A DNA stretch of 64,000 nucleotides, taken from CAZOVB01 sp964583095. GTDB lineage: Bacteria; Planctomycetota; Phycisphaerae; SM23-33. Shown piece after piece: positions 1 to 8,726 of this stretch. Location: the NCBI GenBank assembly GCA_964583095.1, contig CAZOVB010000004.1, forward strand, positions 79,246 to 143,245, written 5' to 3'. The stretch's first letter is position 1. Each line of letters opens with the position of its first letter. The translations under genes and the position numbers were made by a program. The notes beneath the pieces were generated by a model. It was not told the DNA's origin, did no database searches, and saw only the letters and a program-made list of their open reading frames with translations.

Positions 1-1131
1 GATCTGCTCGGCGATGATCTGCCGCCCGGGGTGGTAGAGATCGAGGCAGGCGCGGGACATGCGTGCGATCCTGTCGGGGTTGTGAATGAGCCGGGCGGTT
101 TCGGAAACGATCTTCTTGGAACCCCGGGCGATCAGGGCAGCGCCCTGCTGTTGGAAAAACTCCGCGTTGCCGCCCTCTTGGCCGGGAACGGGGTTGATCA
201 GAACCATCGGCGTGCCTTTGCAGAGGCACTCGCTTGTGGTGATTCCCCCGGCCTTGGTGACCATGACGTCTGCGATTTCCACCAGCTCGTGCATGCAGTC
301 GGTGAAGCCCACCGGGATGAGACGTTCGTTGTTGGCTGCGAGTTTGCCCAGGCGGGCCAGGAGCCTCTTATTGCGTCCAGCCAGCGCGATCAATTGAAGT
401 TTGGGGCAGGCTTCGAGGAGGTTTTCGGCGATTTTCAGGATCGGCCCGACGGTGAACTCGGCTCCGCCCGAGAGAAGCGCCACCGGGCAGCGGGGAGGAA
501 GCTGCCACTTTTTTCGGATTGCTGCCCGGTCCAGTTCTTCCTGCCATTTGGGCTCGATGGGGATGCCGCTGACGGTGATCCGCTCCTCGGGCACCTCCCA
601 GCGGGAGACGATTTCCCGGCTGCGCTGCTGGGGCAGGAACCAGTGTGCTACATCCTGTGCATACCACCAGCGGTGTATTTCGACATCGGTAGCCACCACG
701 CACTGCCGACAGGAAATCTCGCCGCGTTGCTGCATTCGGCGGATGAGGGGTCCCTGGAGAAAATGGGTATTGATGATCAGGTCCGGCTGAAGCTCGATGA
801 TCTTTTCGCCCAGCGGGGCAAGCATGAGGCGTTCCTGCCAGAGGCGCGGGCGTTCCAGGAGGCCCCTGCCGGGACGATGGGGTCGGTTGGTAAGCCGGAA
901 CCCCAGCCCGTAGGTTCTCGGGAAGCGCGTCATGCCGAGTTTAAAGCCGCCGGCGTAGCAGAAGGAGAAGATGCTCCGCGCGTAGTCGAGGATATCCAGC
1001 CTCTGGACGTCCAGATCGGGGCGCAGACGCCCCAACTCGCCGGCCAGGGCCCGCGCGGCGGCGTTGTGTCCGGTGCCGACGCTTGCGGTGAGAATCAACA
1101 CCCGCGGCGGGTTGGGTCTGTTGCTTGAAAT
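1..1131 (-). CDS. MGDG-synthase/UgtP-like glycosyltransferase, C-terminus cut by window edge
   Basis: Resembles the GT28-related family that transfers a hexose from a UDP-sugar to diacylglycerol (MGDG synthase, processive UgtP). About 377 residues are visible. The N-terminal donor-loop motif TASVGTGHNAAA lies near residues 15-26, a GGAEF turn near the domain junction, and the C-terminal UDP-binding stretch TKAGGITTSECL follows. The last codons lie beyond position 1. No ATG, GTG or TTG precedes the first beta strand. The best start is ATT at 1131-1129, eight bases after AGGAG; the GTG at 1101 would remove almost everything before the first strand. The reading frame is the same as that of the upstream TPR gene, which stops at 1180. 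Probably the last visible gene of a minus-strand operon with the AsmA-like gene, suggesting glycolipid synthesis at the inner membrane. The exact acceptor is not determined. Confidence 0.8.
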   Translation of the reverse strand, partial: MSSNRPNPPRVLILTASVGTGHNAAARALAGELGRLRPDLDVQRLDILDYARSIFSFCYAGGFKLGMTRFPRTYGLGFRLTNRPHRPGRGLLERPRLWQERLMLAPLGEKIIELQPDLIINTHFLQGPLIRRMQQRGEISCRQCVVATDVEIHRWWYAQDVAHWFLPQQRSREIVSRWEVPEERITVSGIPIEPKWQEELDRAAIRKKWQLPPRCPVALLSGGAEFTVGPILKIAENLLEACPKLQLIALAGRNKRLLARLGKLAANNERLIPVGFTDCMHELVEIADVMVTKAGGITTSECLCKGTPMVLINPVPGQEGGNAEFFQQQGAALIARGSKKIVSETARLIHNPDRIARMSRACLDLYHPGRQIIAEQI

Positions 1132-1179
1132 CCTGTTCTCTCCTGAGCCAGTGGGTGGGCCTCTGGGGGCGCGGGGGTT

Positions 1180-2946
1180 TCAGGGCTCCTGCGGGCTTTG
1201 CTGCCTCTGGAGCCACTTCAGGTGCTGGCCGGCCACATCCTGCCACGGGTTGGGCGGAGCTTCGTGGGCCACCAGGTTGAAGTAGTACCGGGCGCTCTTG
1301 AGGCCGGGAACCCGTTCCTGGAGCTGTCGGGCCTGAAACTGAAGCCTTCCCAGTTCGTAATTGGCCTGGATGGCGGCATCGGTGAGTCCGCCGGCCAGCT
1401 CCACAAGCCTCCTGGCTCGCAGGACATTGTCGCTGAAAGACAAGGCTAACGCCAGTTCAAGATTGTCGGCGAGGGGCGTTTTCCCCGGATCGGGCCGCTC
1501 GGGGTCGTCCCCCTCGGCCCGGATGAGCCTGCGAAGGTCTCTTCCGAAGTTTCGGCTGTAGGGGTTGAGGTTCATGTAGGCGGCCAGGACCGCAGCGGCC
1601 GACTCGTCCTGGAGCACCTGGTTCTGCTCGATCAGCCAGAGCAGATAGCGCGCTCGCTCAAGGCCCTTTGCATAGAGCTGGAGAGGAGGCACGGGGCGGG
1701 GGGGCAGAAAGAGTCGATCCTCGCCGGTGGGGGCAGGCTGGGCCTGTTCGAGGTGTGGGGCGAGGGTCTTGGCTGCTTCTTCCAGCAAGGCCTTGGCTTG
1801 GGCGGGTCTGCGGTTTCGCAGTTCCAATTCGGCCAGTCGGAGCCTGGCCAGTCCTGCCTGGGGCTGGGCTGGGTGCCGCGAGGCAAGGGTTTCCAGGAAC
1901 TTTGCGGCCTGTGGAGCGGGCCAGTCGGCGCTGAAGCTGACCTGGCCGTTGTCCAGGGCGTGCTCGTCGAGCTGCAGGCTGTGCATCTGGGACAGCAGCC
2001 AGAGGGTCTCGGGCACCCAGGGGCTCCGGGGGTGTCGTTCCAGGAAGCCCCGGGCCCTGTCGGAGAGTCGCTGGATGTCGGCTCGCATCTGGGCGCGGAT
2101 GGCCCGGCCGAGATTCATCCTCTCAGCGTTGAGACTCTGGGCGCGACTCCGCCAGGGCTCGACGCTGCCGGAGGGGAAGATGGATTCCGGGGAGCTGATC
2201 TGCCTCTGGAGCAGGGCGAAATCCAGCCGATCGATACCGACCTGCGTCTGAAAGATGAACAGGGCGGCGGCGAGCATGCCCCCCTGTAGGGGAAGGATGA
2301 TGCCGCGACGGATCTTCGCCAGCCAGGTGACCGACGCGGTTGCAAGCCCGGCCAGCAGGGCGCCCGCGCCGGCCAGCACGAGCCAACTGACGGGGATCCA
2401 TCGCTGGATGGGTTCGACGACGGCGGCATCGACTCCGGCATAGGCCAGCAGGGCCAACAGGGAGATCGGGCTCACAAGCCCCAGAGCGGTGCTGGTCATG
2501 GGCCCGTAACCCTTGTGGCGGGCAAAGGCGATGACCATGCATCCGACCATGACCCCCAGGGCCAGCACGACGGCGTGGCCGAAAAAGGCCAGGACCACCA
2601 CAAACACGACGGCGGCTGCAAGTCGGTAGTTGGCGGCGATGAGGATGGGAACAAAGACGAAAATCGAAGCCAGAAGGGCGTAGACGGGGATCATCCACGG
2701 ATCGTGGACGACGCTCAGAGGCATGGAGAGAGCTTCGGCCACCGGTGCCAGCACGCTGGCGCGGAAAGAGGCCGCCTGGAAGACGAGCCAGTCCCCGCTG
2801 GCCAGTCTGACCCACACGAGGCAGGCGCAGGAGAAGACCGCGAGGTTCAGGGCAAAGAGAATCCCCCATAGCCATCCCCGCCTGGGGGGATGGACAGCCC
2901 GTTGGGGCTGGGGATCCGGCACATTGCCGGTCTGGATGCCTGTCAT
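1180..2946 (-). CDS. Multi-pass membrane protein with C-terminal TPR-like helical repeats
   Basis: 588 residues, not recognised as a named family. After a short proline-rich cytoplasmic tail there are roughly seven hydrophobic segments between residues 25 and 240 (the first around GILFALNLAVFS). The C-terminal half is alanine/leucine/arginine-rich and helical, with repeated tetratricopeptide-like pairs, for example around ARLRLAELELRNRRPAQAKALLEEA. Such a domain could dock partners on one face of the inner membrane. It lies between the AsmA-like gene and the glycosyltransferase on the same strand, so a role in envelope lipid or polysaccharide handling is inferred from position only. No good Shine-Dalgarno precedes the ATG at 2946, so the start is uncertain. 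Confidence 0.7.
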   Translation of the reverse strand: MTGIQTGNVPDPQPQRAVHPPRRGWLWGILFALNLAVFSCACLVWVRLASGDWLVFQAASFRASVLAPVAEALSMPLSVVHDPWMIPVYALLASIFVFVPILIAANYRLAAAVVFVVVLAFFGHAVVLALGVMVGCMVIAFARHKGYGPMTSTALGLVSPISLLALLAYAGVDAAVVEPIQRWIPVSWLVLAGAGALLAGLATASVTWLAKIRRGIILPLQGGMLAAALFIFQTQVGIDRLDFALLQRQISSPESIFPSGSVEPWRSRAQSLNAERMNLGRAIRAQMRADIQRLSDRARGFLERHPRSPWVPETLWLLSQMHSLQLDEHALDNGQVSFSADWPAPQAAKFLETLASRHPAQPQAGLARLRLAELELRNRRPAQAKALLEEAAKTLAPHLEQAQPAPTGEDRLFLPPRPVPPLQLYAKGLERARYLLWLIEQNQVLQDESAAAVLAAYMNLNPYSRNFGRDLRRLIRAEGDDPERPDPGKTPLADNLELALALSFSDNVLRARRLVELAGGLTDAAIQANYELGRLQFQARQLQERVPGLKSARYYFNLVAHEAPPNPWQDVAGQHLKWLQRQQSPQEP

Positions 2947-3156
2947 GGGCCATCCCGGGCCCGGCGAGGTCTTTGCCTCAGCCCGGGCGCGTTGTTTTGT
3001 AACCGCCCATCGGCGGTGGTGGTATTTACGGTTTCTCAGCCTCGCATGGGGTCGAGGCCTGCAAGGCTTGGCCCAGAAATCAGCATCGGGCCGAGTGTCT
3101 CTTCTGCTTCGTGACGGCCGATTGGTTGCGCAGCCGACCCGGAAGTTTCAATAATC

Positions 3157-6100
3157 CTAGTCTTTTGCCTTGGGGGAAGGCAAGTTGTTCCCGGCGGTCT
3201 TCTGCTTCTCCCGCTGCCAGTTGACCCACATGCGGTAGAAGATGGAGTTGCGGACGAAGACGGCCCCGAGCGTCTCGTTGGGCCAGGGCAACTTAACCTG
3301 CTGATCAACGAGCTTGCCGTTTTCGATCCGGGCCCGGACCTTCAGCAGCGGCAGCCTCCCCTGCCTCCAGTTGTGGTGCCACCGGGCTGTCTGTCCGCTG
3401 CCCAGCACGAGCAGGCCGATCTGGTACCGGGCCCTGCCTGCCACGTCGGTCTGCCCCTCCATGTAGACATCGTATTCCTCTCCGTCGAAGATCATATCGT
3501 TCTCGGCCGAGCCGTCAGCGCTCAGCTGGGCAAAGGCCGTCATCGTGCTGTAGCGATAGTGGGTCAGGTTGAGCCCCGGGAAGATATCGGTGAGGAATTC
3601 CGGGGCGGCCCGGCCCAGAAGGAAGCCCTCGGTGGTGACGGTGACGGCCTGGCCGGAAGGAAAGGCCGGATAGCGGCGGTTGAGGGTCCGTGCGATCTCA
3701 TCGACCAGGGGGATGCTGAGCTGTTCATCCCGGCTGAAGGTACCCATGACGGTGTTGCCGGGGAATTGGAGTTCCAGTTGCGGCTGCATGTTTTCATTGG
3801 CCAGCACGTCGATCAGTTCGATGCGTGTATTCAGGACGGGCTGCTCGTCCTGAAGGTTGACGCGGTGGCCGGCCTGGTAGGTCCCCCCGTTGAGCATGCC
3901 ACGGTAGGATAGGTCGAACCGGCCGTTGCGAAGGGTTCCGCGAAGCTTGAGGTCGTGAACGGTGTAGGGTCTCTGGACGCGCGGATCGAAGCTGACGAAT
4001 TGCCCGCATTGCATGTCAAGTTGAAGGTCGCCGGCCGCCCCGGCCTGCTGGACTTTCTGGAGCAGATCTTCCGCCTGTTTGCGAACTTCCCGGGTGGGGA
4101 TCCGATCACCCACGCTGGCCGGGCGGGGAGGCTTGGGAGGCCAGAGCCATCTCTGCAGATCCGGCTGGCTGAGGTAGGTCGCCAGGATACGGATCTTTCC
4201 GGAGGGACGGCTTGTGAGGTTCTCGGCGTTTCCGAGCAGATAGAGATGGTTTCGCCCGGCCCGAACTTCCAGACAGTCGGTTTCGACTTTTCCCAGGTCG
4301 CGAAGCTCGCCCGCCCGGGAGAGTCGCAGGTCCCGCCAGCGCAGTTGCCCGTCCAGGCCGACGCGTTTGTTCCGGAAGGTTCCCGTCAGGTCCCTGCATT
4401 GCAGCAGGAGGTCCAGATGGTGCTGTTCGGGAATGTTGCGCCAGGTGGCGTAGAGGAAGGCCTTGCCCTGCAGATCGAGCCCCTTGAGTTCGCGCACCGA
4501 TCGGCCCAGCTTCGAGGCATCGTCGGTCCAGATGGCTCCGGAGAGCCGGCCCTGGAGGCCGAAGGGCGCAGACTGGGCGTCCAGGGCGAAGCGGCCGATG
4601 GCGTCCACGGCCAAAGCCGGCGATCGAAGGCTGAGGGCTTTCAAATCGATTTCATCCAGGCTCCGGGGCACCTGGGCCTGGAGGGAGACGGTCAGGGGCG
4701 AATTGGCCGCCTTGTTCCAACTGACGGGCCAGGAAATCTTGTCGTCGGGTGAATCAGCGCCGGGGGCGTCATAACGCAGGGCCAGGGCGTCGGCGTTCAT
4801 CTCGGCTTCCAGGGCCCAATCCCGGCCTTCTTGTCGGGCGCCGAGGCGGATCTGCACCGCCCCCTGCATATTGAGCTTCTCCACCTCCTGCCAGAGATGG
4901 CGGGGCAGGAAACGCCGGCCGGGGGCTTCCGAATCCATCTCGAGCCGGGCCAGGGCGGTCAACTCGGCCTCGCGGATTCGCCCCTTTCCGCCGTCGGGGT
5001 CCCGGGCCAGGATCGCCTGGCCGGAAAGTACGACCTGCTGACGTGCCAGGCCCAGGCGGACGTCCTGGATTTTCGCCATCCAGAGCCCGCCGGGGCGGGA
5101 TTCCAGGAGCACTCGGCCATCGGCCCAGGTGGGCGAAACGATGGTGTCTCCCGGGGCGAACCGGACGGTGGAGCTAGCGTCTGCCAACTCGAAGGCGACC
5201 TTTGCCGAGGTTGCATCCATTTGCCCCTTCAAGTGAACATGCGTTCGCCCCCCGGGCTGGTAGGTCGCTTCCAAGGGCATAGCGGGAGGCAACATCGCCA
5301 GAATGCGGCCGGGGCTTTCGGTTTCGGTCCACAGTTCAAAATCCGCTCGGGGCTGGGGATCCCGATGCAATCGGGCCTCGGCTCGAATGCTTGTGCCCCC
5401 CTGGGCCAGTTGCAGGTCGAAAGACGCTCGGGCCGGTTCCTGGGCGCAGTAGGGCAGATGCAGGGAGAGATCGAGGCCCTGGCTGCCGATCGGGGCCGGG
5501 GGCTTGTGCAGCAGGTGGGGGATCTCGATGGTGGCAGCGGAGAGATCCGAGCGGATCTGGAGGTCCAGATGGTCCGGGCCGGCCTGGAGCTGGAAGCCTC
5601 CCCGGTTGGCTCCTGAGAGTTTGTCGCGATAGGCTCCCAGGCGGGGCAGACAGGAGAGGAGCTTTTCCATCCGGGCGAGCTGGTACCGCCCGGAGGCCTG
5701 AATGTGCTGATCCTGGCCGGGGTCGACGAAGGAAAGCTCGCCGCGCGTTACGTGGAGCAACTGCTGGTGATCCAGGACAAGCTGAGCGGTCAGATCTTCC
5801 AGGGCGACCCGATCGGTGGTCAATCGCCCTGAGATCATCAGGTGGGCCTTGGCTCCCTCAGGTTGCTGGATCCAGGGGGGGATTTCCAGACGGGCCCCGG
5901 GAGGCAGGTCCAGGTGCAGCGCCAGTCGGTTTCTTCCAGGCTGACCCAGGAAGAACTCGCCTCGCAGAGGGCCCTGGGCCCGAGCGGAGGCGGGCAGCGC
6001 CGACCAGGGGGCCGGCAGTCTCTGCAAGGCCGGAAGATCGTTGATCTCCATCCTGCCCTGCCATTGCATGTTTCGCACCAGGGCCAGGCCCTTGTAAACA

Positions 6101-7479
6101 AGGCCTGGTTCCGGACGGGCCCAGATTTGCAGGATCGCCTCCAGGTCTCGGATGCTCCCGGAACCCTCGAAGCGGTTCCCAGCCAGTTCCAGAAAGGATT
6201 CCTGAGCCTGGAGATCCCAGGTGCGGTCATCCAAGGTGGTGGAGATCCCTCCCCGCAGCTCGGTCCCGAAGGGCTTGAGGACCTTCGAGCCTCGAAGAAG
6301 CTGCATGGCCCCGGCCTGGGCGGAAGCGGAGATCTGCAGCTTATGCCCCTCGTGGCCAAGAGCCATGGAAACGTCCACGGGTCCCTGGGCGCGGTAGGGT
6401 CCCAGATCCGGCGTCCCGGTCAGCAGGGCCACCAGTCGGGAAGGGAAAACCGAGCCCTGTATCTGGAGCTCCCTGAGTCCCTGCCAGTGTCCGGCCAGGA
6501 TGGCATCGCTCAGGATGCCCCGGGCCTGGAGGTCCACGCCCGGAATGCGGATGCTTCCCCGCCGGAGATGAATCGTCGACTCCAGCGGGTCATAGGTGGC
6601 CGAGAGGGAGATGCCGGCATCTTCGATCACCGGCAGGGCCGGTCCCTGTTCCGGCTGAACGTCCAGGTCCTCGATAGTGACCCGGCAGGCCAGCTCGTCG
6701 ACGATCCCCTCTCGCGAGACCTCCAGAAACAGCGAGCCGCTGCATTTTCCGCTGAGGCGCTTGAGGGGCAGGTTCAGAAGCTCCCGCAGATAGAGCTGCT
6801 GGATATCCACGCCGGAAAACGCCAGGGACACCTGGGGTGGCTCATCGCCTGTGATCCCCGCCCGCATGCTTAGAGGGGCATCGCCGCCCCGTTGGTCAAT
6901 GCCTCCCGAGAGGGTGATCCTGCCGATGGTCGGAGTCTTGCCCGAGAGGATCTGCATGTCGTGGACGCCAAGGCGCAGCTCCTGGTTGGGGCCGGGCAAC
7001 TCTACGCTGATGCGGGCATTGCGTATCGAGAGCCGCTGGATGTCGCCGCTGTAATCGGCCTTGGCCAACGGCAGCAGGTTGCTTTGCCCCTGGGGGTTGA
7101 TGTGGATGTGAAGCTGAGGGTGAAGCAGCTCGACCCACTCGATGCTCCCGGTAGTCAGCCAGGTCAGGGGGGAAAAGTCTGCCCGGATCTCCCGAACCTC
7201 CAGCAGGGGCTTGTAGGCGAACTGCCTGGGGCTGCTGATCGTCAAACCCCGGAGCACCACGCCTTTATCCCAGCTCACAGTGGCTTCTTCCAGGTGCACG
7301 GGCATCTGGAACTGCTTCTCCAGGTCGGCCTCGATTTGCGCACGCAACCAGGACTCGGGCAGCCACCAGGGAAGGCTGACATAGGCCGAGACCAGTAAGA
7401 GCAGAATCATCAGGCCCAGGCGAAGGGTGTGCTGCCACCAGCGACGCCTGCGCCATCTTTCTACGATGCGCCAGGCCAC
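3157..7479 (-). CDS. AsmA/YhdP-like inner-membrane-anchored giant protein
   Basis: 1440 residues starting at a GTG. An arginine-rich N-terminus is followed by one transmembrane helix (about residues 20-40, LRLGLMILLLLVSAYVSLPW) and then the AsmA entry pattern, in which a short helix LEKQFQMPVHLEEATVSW leads into long alternating beta strands. The rest is repetitive beta-rich sequence with recurrent patterns of the type seen in AsmA, YhdP and TamB, which form long hydrophobic grooves bridging inner and outer membranes and are linked to phospholipid transport. The length fits YhdP-sized members. Downstream of ychF with a 62-base gap and upstream of the TPR and glycosyltransferase genes, so an envelope-lipid operon is plausible. 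AsmA-like is a family-level call; which subfamily it belongs to is not settled. Confidence 0.75.
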   Translation of the reverse strand: MAWRIVERWRRRRWWQHTLRLGLMILLLLVSAYVSLPWWLPESWLRAQIEADLEKQFQMPVHLEEATVSWDKGVVLRGLTISSPRQFAYKPLLEVREIRADFSPLTWLTTGSIEWVELLHPQLHIHINPQGQSNLLPLAKADYSGDIQRLSIRNARISVELPGPNQELRLGVHDMQILSGKTPTIGRITLSGGIDQRGGDAPLSMRAGITGDEPPQVSLAFSGVDIQQLYLRELLNLPLKRLSGKCSGSLFLEVSREGIVDELACRVTIEDLDVQPEQGPALPVIEDAGISLSATYDPLESTIHLRRGSIRIPGVDLQARGILSDAILAGHWQGLRELQIQGSVFPSRLVALLTGTPDLGPYRAQGPVDVSMALGHEGHKLQISASAQAGAMQLLRGSKVLKPFGTELRGGISTTLDDRTWDLQAQESFLELAGNRFEGSGSIRDLEAILQIWARPEPGLVYKGLALVRNMQWQGRMEINDLPALQRLPAPWSALPASARAQGPLRGEFFLGQPGRNRLALHLDLPPGARLEIPPWIQQPEGAKAHLMISGRLTTDRVALEDLTAQLVLDHQQLLHVTRGELSFVDPGQDQHIQASGRYQLARMEKLLSCLPRLGAYRDKLSGANRGGFQLQAGPDHLDLQIRSDLSAATIEIPHLLHKPPAPIGSQGLDLSLHLPYCAQEPARASFDLQLAQGGTSIRAEARLHRDPQPRADFELWTETESPGRILAMLPPAMPLEATYQPGGRTHVHLKGQMDATSAKVAFELADASSTVRFAPGDTIVSPTWADGRVLLESRPGGLWMAKIQDVRLGLARQQVVLSGQAILARDPDGGKGRIREAELTALARLEMDSEAPGRRFLPRHLWQEVEKLNMQGAVQIRLGARQEGRDWALEAEMNADALALRYDAPGADSPDDKISWPVSWNKAANSPLTVSLQAQVPRSLDEIDLKALSLRSPALAVDAIGRFALDAQSAPFGLQGRLSGAIWTDDASKLGRSVRELKGLDLQGKAFLYATWRNIPEQHHLDLLLQCRDLTGTFRNKRVGLDGQLRWRDLRLSRAGELRDLGKVETDCLEVRAGRNHLYLLGNAENLTSRPSGKIRILATYLSQPDLQRWLWPPKPPRPASVGDRIPTREVRKQAEDLLQKVQQAGAAGDLQLDMQCGQFVSFDPRVQRPYTVHDLKLRGTLRNGRFDLSYRGMLNGGTYQAGHRVNLQDEQPVLNTRIELIDVLANENMQPQLELQFPGNTVMGTFSRDEQLSIPLVDEIARTLNRRYPAFPSGQAVTVTTEGFLLGRAAPEFLTDIFPGLNLTHYRYSTMTAFAQLSADGSAENDMIFDGEEYDVYMEGQTDVAGRARYQIGLLVLGSGQTARWHHNWRQGRLPLLKVRARIENGKLVDQQVKLPWPNETLGAVFVRNSIFYRMWVNWQREKQKTAGNNLPSPKAKD

Positions 7480-7541
7480 GTGTTATCGCTCAGTTAAGAT
7501 GTCCGGTGGACGAGCCGGTCAGGCCGCCGGCCCCAGGAAGA

Positions 7542-8612
7542 CTAGACACTGAATCGGAAGTTGATGATGTCCCCGTCCTGGACAATGTAATTTTTCCCTT
7601 CCAGGCGAACCTTCCCTGCCGCCTTGGCGGCCTTCATATCTCCGCCCGCCTCGTAATCCCCGAAGGCGACGGTCTCTGCGCGGATGAAGCCCCGGGCCAG
7701 ATCGGTATGGATTTCCCCGGCGGCGTTGACGGCATCGGTGCCGGCCGGCAGGGTCCAGGCGCGGCATTCGTCTTCGCCGCAGGTCAGGAAGCTTATCAGG
7801 TTCATCCTTTCGTAGCAGGCCCGGACGAGGCGGTCCCGTGCCGAAGCCTCGATTCCCATATCGGCCAGGAATTCGCCGCGCTGTTCGGGTTCGATCTGGG
7901 CAATCTCGTCCTCGATCCTCGCCGAGAGCGAGATAGCCGGCAGATCGCCGACGGTTTCAGGCTGCCGGGAGTCCAGGTCGCCCTCGGAGCAGTTGCGCAC
8001 GACCAGGGCGGGCTTCTGGGTCAAAAAGGCAAAGCTCCGGATGAGCTTGTCCTGGCCGGGCGTGATGGGCAGCGAGGAAATGGGCTTGTCGTTTTCCAAC
8101 GCCTGGCCCAGTTGTTCCATCAATTCCAGTTCCTTGCGGTGCTCGTCGCGGCGGGGGGTGGGTTTCTTGATCGATTCCTGCAGTCGCTCGATCCGGTTGG
8201 TTACCTGCTCAAGGTCGGCGAAAATCAGCTCGGTCTTGAACTCCTCCAGGTCCGCCTGCGGGTCGATCCGGTCGCGGTAGGCCGGAACGGAAGAATCTTC
8301 AAATGCGCGCAGGACGAAAACCAGCATGTCGCTCTGGCGGACCTTGGGCCAGAAGTTCCGCGCGCGACTGCGTCCCAGCTCGTCGGAAAGATCCATCCCG
8401 GGTACGTCGAGAAATTCGATTTCAGCCGGGGTGGTCTTCTTGGGCTGGAACTGTCGGCTCAGATACTCCAGTCTTTCATCGGGCACCTTGACCACGGCCA
8501 GGTGTTCCTGGTCCGGCCGGGTCAGATCCGGCGGGTCGCCATCGGCACTGGCCACGGCGGAAAACAGGGTGGTCTTGCCCGAGAGGGGCGGTCCGATCAA
8601 CGCTACGCGCAT
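7542..8612 (-). CDS. ychF: YchF/OLA1-type GTPase with TGS domain
   Basis: 356 residues, the usual YchF length. The P-loop is GPPLSGKT (residues 7-14), G3 is DVPGM (69-73), and the G4 position reads NCSE (207-210). NxxE instead of NKxD is the hallmark of YchF/OLA1 and explains their preference for ATP. The C-terminal 80 residues carry the TGS/DUF933-type beta-grasp ending in GDIINFRF. YchF proteins bind ribosomes and act in translation and stress responses. The P-loop is unusual for the family, which normally reads GxPNVGKS, so this is a divergent member. A strong AAGGAG lies six bases before the ATG. It is first in the minus-strand envelope operon and divergent from the kinase-like gene. Confidence 0.85.
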   Translation of the reverse strand: MRVALIGPPLSGKTTLFSAVASADGDPPDLTRPDQEHLAVVKVPDERLEYLSRQFQPKKTTPAEIEFLDVPGMDLSDELGRSRARNFWPKVRQSDMLVFVLRAFEDSSVPAYRDRIDPQADLEEFKTELIFADLEQVTNRIERLQESIKKPTPRRDEHRKELELMEQLGQALENDKPISSLPITPGQDKLIRSFAFLTQKPALVVRNCSEGDLDSRQPETVGDLPAISLSARIEDEIAQIEPEQRGEFLADMGIEASARDRLVRACYERMNLISFLTCGEDECRAWTLPAGTDAVNAAGEIHTDLARGFIRAETVAFGDYEAGGDMKAAKAAGKVRLEGKNYIVQDGDIINFRFSV

Positions 8613-8726
8613 AGGGGCTCCTTGAGGCCATAATCAACAAACGATCGAGCGGGCGATTATATACCAGCGGTGCCCGGAGGCGATAGTTTGTTTCGTCCAG
8701 GCCCGATCAGCCGATAAGATGGGCGT

